DNA of 64,000 nt from Climacium dendroides. Taxonomy: Eukaryota > Streptophyta > Bryopsida > Hypnales > Climaciaceae. The first letter of the stretch is position 1; the number at the start of each line of letters is the position of its first letter. Shown one piece after another: positions 60,041 through 64,000 of this stretch. The notes under the pieces were generated by a model. That model worked only from the letters and a program-made list of their open reading frames with translations. It made no database searches and was not told the origin of the DNA. Position numbers and translations under genes: made by a program. The DNA is taken from contig OX467090.1 of the NCBI GenBank assembly GCA_950106755.1, forward strand, positions 15,003,489-15,067,488, written 5' to 3'.

Positions 60041-61760
60041 TACTCTATGTGTTGAGCCTGTGCACCCCCCTTCTAGTCAAGAACTTTCCAACGGTACCAA
60101 AATTGTGACCAAAATTTAAGAAAAAGTAATTTTCTAATTTTTTAGTTCATAAAAATACTTCAAAATTCAATAACTTTCACACTATGAGTTGGAAAGCCAC
60201 GAAACCAAGCCTGTACACCCCTCCTTGTCGAGGGCTTTCCGATGGTACTAAGATTGCGACCAAAATATAAGAAAAAGTAATTTTCTAATTTTCTAAAACC
60301 AAAAATAACTCAAAAATGCACAACTTTCACACCGGTTCCAACTTCCATACGTCAGAAGGCCATGGAACCAGGCCGGTGCACCCCTCCTTACTTTCCGACA
60401 GTACCAAGCACGTGACTGGGGGACGCACGGTTTGGGAGATCTCAACGTGACAAACAAAACAAAACAAACATGCTATCTTAATAGAAGAGACTAGAGTGCC
60501 CTGTGGCGTTGCCACAATCAAAACAAAAGTAAAAGTAATTTTCTAATTTTTTTAGAACCAAAAACAACTCAAAAATCCATAACTTTTTCACCGTGAGTTG
60601 GAATGCCATGAAACCAAGCTTGTGCACCCCTCTTCGTCGAGAGCTTTCTGATGGTACCAAAATTGTGACCAAAATATAAGAAAAAGTAATTTTTTAATTT
60701 CTTAGAACAAAAAATAACTCAAAAATGCATAACTTTCATGCTGTACTTCCTGTACTTCCAAACGCCACAAAACCAAGCCAGTGCACCCCTCCTTGTCAAG
60801 GACTTTCCAACAATACCAAGTACATGTGTCTTGTGCCGTTGCCATAGTCAAAACAAAAGTAAAAGTAATTTTCTAATTTTTTAGTTCATAAAAATACTTC
60901 AAAATTCAATAACTTTCACACTGTGAGTCAAAATGCCACGAAACCAAGCCGGTGCACCCCTCCTTGCCGAGGGATTTCCGACAGTACCAAGATTGTGACC
61001 AAAATATAAGTAAAAGTAATTTTTTAATTTTTCAGAACAAAAAATAACTCGAAAATGCACAACTTTCACACCGTACGTCGAAAGGCCATGAAACCAAGCC
61101 GGTGCACCCCTCCTCGCCGAGGGCTTTCTTACGGTAGCAAGCATGCGACCGGGGATGTACAGTCCGGGAGATCTCAACGTGACAAACAAAACAAACAAAC
61201 CACCTGTCTTAATAGAGTGCCCTGTGGCATTGCCTCAATCAAAACAAAAGTAAGAGTAATTTTCTAATTTTTTTAGAACCAAAAACAACTCAAAAATCCA
61301 TAAATTTCTCACCGTCAATCGGAATGCCACAAAACCAAGTTTGTGCACCCTTCCTCCCCAAGAGCATCTTGACGGTACCAAGATTATGACCAAAATATAA
61401 GAAAAAGTAATTTTTTAATTTTTTTAGTTCATAAAAATACTTAAAAAATGCATAACTTTCTCACTGTGAGTCGGAATGTCACGAAACCAAGCCGGTGCAC
61501 CCCTCCTCGCCGAGAGCCTTCCGCCAGTACCAAGATCGGGACCAAAATATAAGTAAAAGTAATTTTCTAATTTTCTAGAACCAAAAATAACTCAAAAGTG
61601 CACAACTTTCACACTGTATGTTGGAAGGCCATGAAACCAAGCTGGTGCACCCTCCTCGCCGAGGGCCTTCCGACGGTACCAAGCACGTGACCGGGGGACG
61701 CACGGTCCGGGAGATCTCAACGTGACAAACAAAACAAAACAAAACAAAACAAACATGCTC
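60040..61760 (-). repeat. Satellite-like array, inverse orientation to the one at 40.1-41.7 kb
   Basis: About ten units, marked by a GGTGCACCCCTCCTCGCCGA-like core near 60055, 60208, 60374, 60620, 60780, 60950, 61100, 61341, 61494 and 61645. Two spacings dominate: about 150-170 bases, and about 245 where the AGATCTCAACGTGACAAAC block is added. The sequence is the reverse complement of the units at 40.1-41.7 kb. Short open frames in it are by-products. Confidence 0.88.
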
Positions 61761-62864
61761 TCTTAATAGAAGAGATTGCTATTCCTTTTTTTCCCCTTAA
61801 AAAATAGCAACCTCCTTTTTCAATGAACCCCATAGCTCTCCCTCGTGCTCACTTCCCTGAGAATGTGCCTGCTTGCGAGGGGGCCGGCATCTGGCGTGAC
61901 TGGATGCCTGTTGAATGATGAAAAGCACGCGGGCTTCATATCAGGAGGTGGCGCAGACTCGGCGCCCATGGTGCCGCCATAAGTTAGCTGCGCCGCTGCT
62001 AGACTGCATTTGTCCTGCAGCAGGGGACTCCCAGAATCTCACCCCACAAGACCTTCCTGACAGGAGAAGTCCAGTTGCACCAGGGCAAGCAAGCGCATCC
62101 CAACACGCCTTCCGTACGCAGTTGCCCACTGACGCCCCTCCACCCACCGTCCCTCTCGCAGACAGAAAGAAAGCGTGCTGCTCCTGCGTTCTCCAAGACC
62201 CATCGTCACACACACCGTCGTCGAACCCACATCTGCATGGATGGACTCAAACAAGACCTCATAACTGGGGATACTCGTCATGGCTTTCTGTTTCTGCGGG
62301 CTAGGGACCTCTTGGGGGGATCACGTGCTTCTTTTTTCATGAGCGGACGACGTGGGACGACGTGGGATTCGTCATTTGGGGTCTCATGGGAAGGGGTCTG
62401 ATGCTGGGCTCGCTGGGTGGACGCAATTGCAGCCACGTTGGGGAGGGGAGGTAGGGTCCTGGGGCAGAGACGGACAATTGGGATGAAGCCGTGAGAGGCA
62501 GCGGCGTTGGACATGGGGGGAGTTACTTTTGTTGGACAGACATTGGGAGGAGGGCGGTTCTTGATGAGGCATTGTCCGTTGGGAGATGGATGTCCATAGT
62601 TTCGACGGGTTGTGATCTTGGCGGTGGAGACTTTGAATGAAAGCGCGTTCGTAAGGATCAGGGGGTTGTTAGGGTTGCGTGGCCGTAGAAGAGAAGCGCA
62701 AGGTGTGCACGAGTACAAGTAACTGAGAAGAAATTGCACTTCAGGGATGTGGTGAGCCCTATCTCCGTGAATTAAGTAAGACTTGGAAACGGAGATCGGT
62801 GGCAGCAAGCTTTAATTGCCTTGTTGGAGAGCGAGTGTGGTCATAGTGGGAGGGAAGGAGGACG
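61761..62864. other. GC-rich leader and promoter region of the transporter gene
   Basis: Open frames on both strands (61915-62401 plus, 62278-62808 minus) overlap and are low in complexity, with no family signature. Position and composition fit the promoter and 5' leader of the gene beginning at 62865. Confidence 0.4.
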
Positions 62865-63819
62865 ATGGGTCCTGCCGAGGAGAATCACGTTTGGTTGCTG
62901 GGCTGCAATGTGAGCTCCAAGCCCAGGTGGATGCAGCTGCTCATCTGCGGAGGAGGATTCTTCTTCGGATACATGATCAACGGCGTCTGTGAGGTGAGTG
63001 TGCATCATGAGCTTCAATTGGCGGAGGCGAGGGGGAGGCTCTTCATCTTTTGGGCCTCCCATGAATAATGCAGCTTCATTGGAAGGAATTGCAACGATTC
63101 TTGTGTTTGACTGAGGTGTGTGCAGCACCGTCAGATTGGGAGCTTGCTTGCTGTGTCTGTCACCTTTTGCATATTAATTTAGCATATATGTGTGCTTGAG
63201 TTCACTTTCTTGGCACACTGATGCAAACGCCATTCGAAAAAGAGCACCAATAGGCAGCATCATCTCTGATGACTTTGTGTAACAGAGGACCCCTTTTCTT
63301 GACATGACCATGTTTTCGCTGGGTGGTTGCCTTTGTACGAATTGATCTTTGTGATTGGTCTCGTGCCTTAGTTCTTTTATTCGTTGGATGTTTTCTGGCT
63401 TGGGTACTACTTCATTGGAGATTCTGAAGTGGAATTCGCGTTAAAGCCGTTAAATCCGCTATTGCTAATTCAAAGTCTGGGTGCAGGAATATGTGTACAA
63501 CAGGCTTCAATTCAGGTCAGTGGTACTTGGTGCACCTACAGCATTCCTTCGTTTTTCGTTCTTGTGATCCAGTTTCCGTGAATCGGTAGATTGACGATAT
63601 TCGTATTTGATGTTCAGCTATGGATGGTATTTTACGTTTGTTCAAGGCTTCGTCTACTTGGGTCTCATTTCGTGGTACGGCTTTCGACCCAAGCACATCG
63701 TCAACCCCTGGAAGACCTACATCAAGCTGTCAGCTGTCTTGATGGGTTCTCAAGGGCTCACAAAAGGTTCTCTAATGTTCCTCAATTATCCTGCACAAAT
63801 CATGTTCAAATCCACTAAG
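62865..63819 (+). CDS. UTR2: Nucleotide-sugar transporter, UTR2/SLC35B type, 5' part (cut by window end)
   Basis: Three exons, 62865-62993, 63487-63515 and 63618-63819, in phase, give the first 120 residues. The last donor (GTACCT at 63820) shows that the gene continues beyond the window. The sequence follows plant UTR2-type transporters closely: [68 protein letters not shown] and [19 protein letters not shown]. Three hydrophobic segments are visible, the first of the roughly ten expected. The family exchanges nucleotide sugars or PAPS for the monophosphate across Golgi or ER membranes. The substrate of this member cannot be fixed from the N-terminal third. The 29-base second exon is very short but keeps the phase. 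Confidence 0.93.
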
Positions 63820-64000
63820 GTACCTCACTAACTAAACACTTTCTTGACTTTTGCTCTAGCCTTGTTCTACTCATTGCTAACGATCCCGACAATGCGACTT
63901 GTCTAGTTAGTAAGCAAGCTATACACATTAGGTCTGTGTAATCCACGCATTTTATTTCTTTAACCGTCCCTAATTGCTTGGTCGTTCGAACGTGAATTTC
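63820..64000 (+). other. Intron of the transporter gene running off the window
   Basis: This begins with the GT donor after exon 3 of the transporter gene. No acceptor or further exon is seen before the window ends. Confidence 0.7.

Noticed and set aside
60327..61198. Short repeated open frames with shared peptides (LFCFVCHVEIS, GAPAWFHGL)
   Set aside because: They arise from the satellite-like units themselves, recur in every unit and are interrupted irregularly.
62278..62808. 176-codon minus-strand open frame upstream of the transporter gene
   Set aside because: Pro/Arg/Ser-rich low complexity, overlaps a plus-strand frame, and fits a GC-rich promoter or leader.

Overview
This is a nuclear window from a plant, most likely a seedless, bryophyte-grade or early vascular land plant. 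The genes are intron-rich with GT-AG introns and GC-richer exons, set in very AT-rich DNA with transposon debris. The gene set is plant-like: a plastid-type cyclophilin with a Ser-rich leader, a TMS1/ERdj3A-type DnaJ-thioredoxin protein, mitochondrial pyruvate dehydrogenase E1-beta, and a MoaC/CNX3 protein with an organellar leader. It also holds a homologue of the centriole protein CEP120, a type of gene lost in flowering plants and expected only where motile sperm are made. I cannot name the species.

Layout: 1-4.3 kb has no firm gene (GC-rich leader-like DNA, a 0.63 kb inverted-repeat element, AT-rich DNA). CNX3/MoaC lies at 4.3-5.5 kb (-). AT-rich DNA follows, then PDHB at 8.4-13.0 kb (-, 13 exons). 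13.1-20.5 kb is almost gene-free. A signal-peptide, C2H2 zinc-finger, single-membrane-span protein is at 20.6-23.8 kb (+). At 25.4-31.5 kb (+) is a 12-exon gene that joins the N-terminal Rab-binding/PH-like region of TBC1D15-type RabGAPs to a long unrecognised C-terminal part with two sets of internal duplications and no GAP domain. It converges on the DnaJ-thioredoxin gene at 32.5-35.7 kb (-). 36-44.9 kb is repeat-rich: a fold-back element, a satellite-like array, and a complete non-autonomous CACTA transposon with matching 3-bp target duplication. Then come a universal stress protein (44.9-45.8 kb, +), a small unknown gene (47.8-48.4 kb, -), cyclophilin (51.7-53.6 kb, +), the CEP120-like gene (54.6-58.5 kb, +), a second satellite array in inverse orientation to the first (60.0-61.7 kb), and the 5' part of a UTR2/SLC35B-type nucleotide-sugar transporter (62.9 kb to beyond the window, +).

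The genes are ordinary eukaryotic single units with no operon logic. For the principal models I followed exon by exon and checked that the intron phases agree and the total length is a multiple of three; starts and some first exons remain inferred. The strongest candidate for something undescribed is the RabGAP-derived fusion gene at 25.4-31.5 kb.
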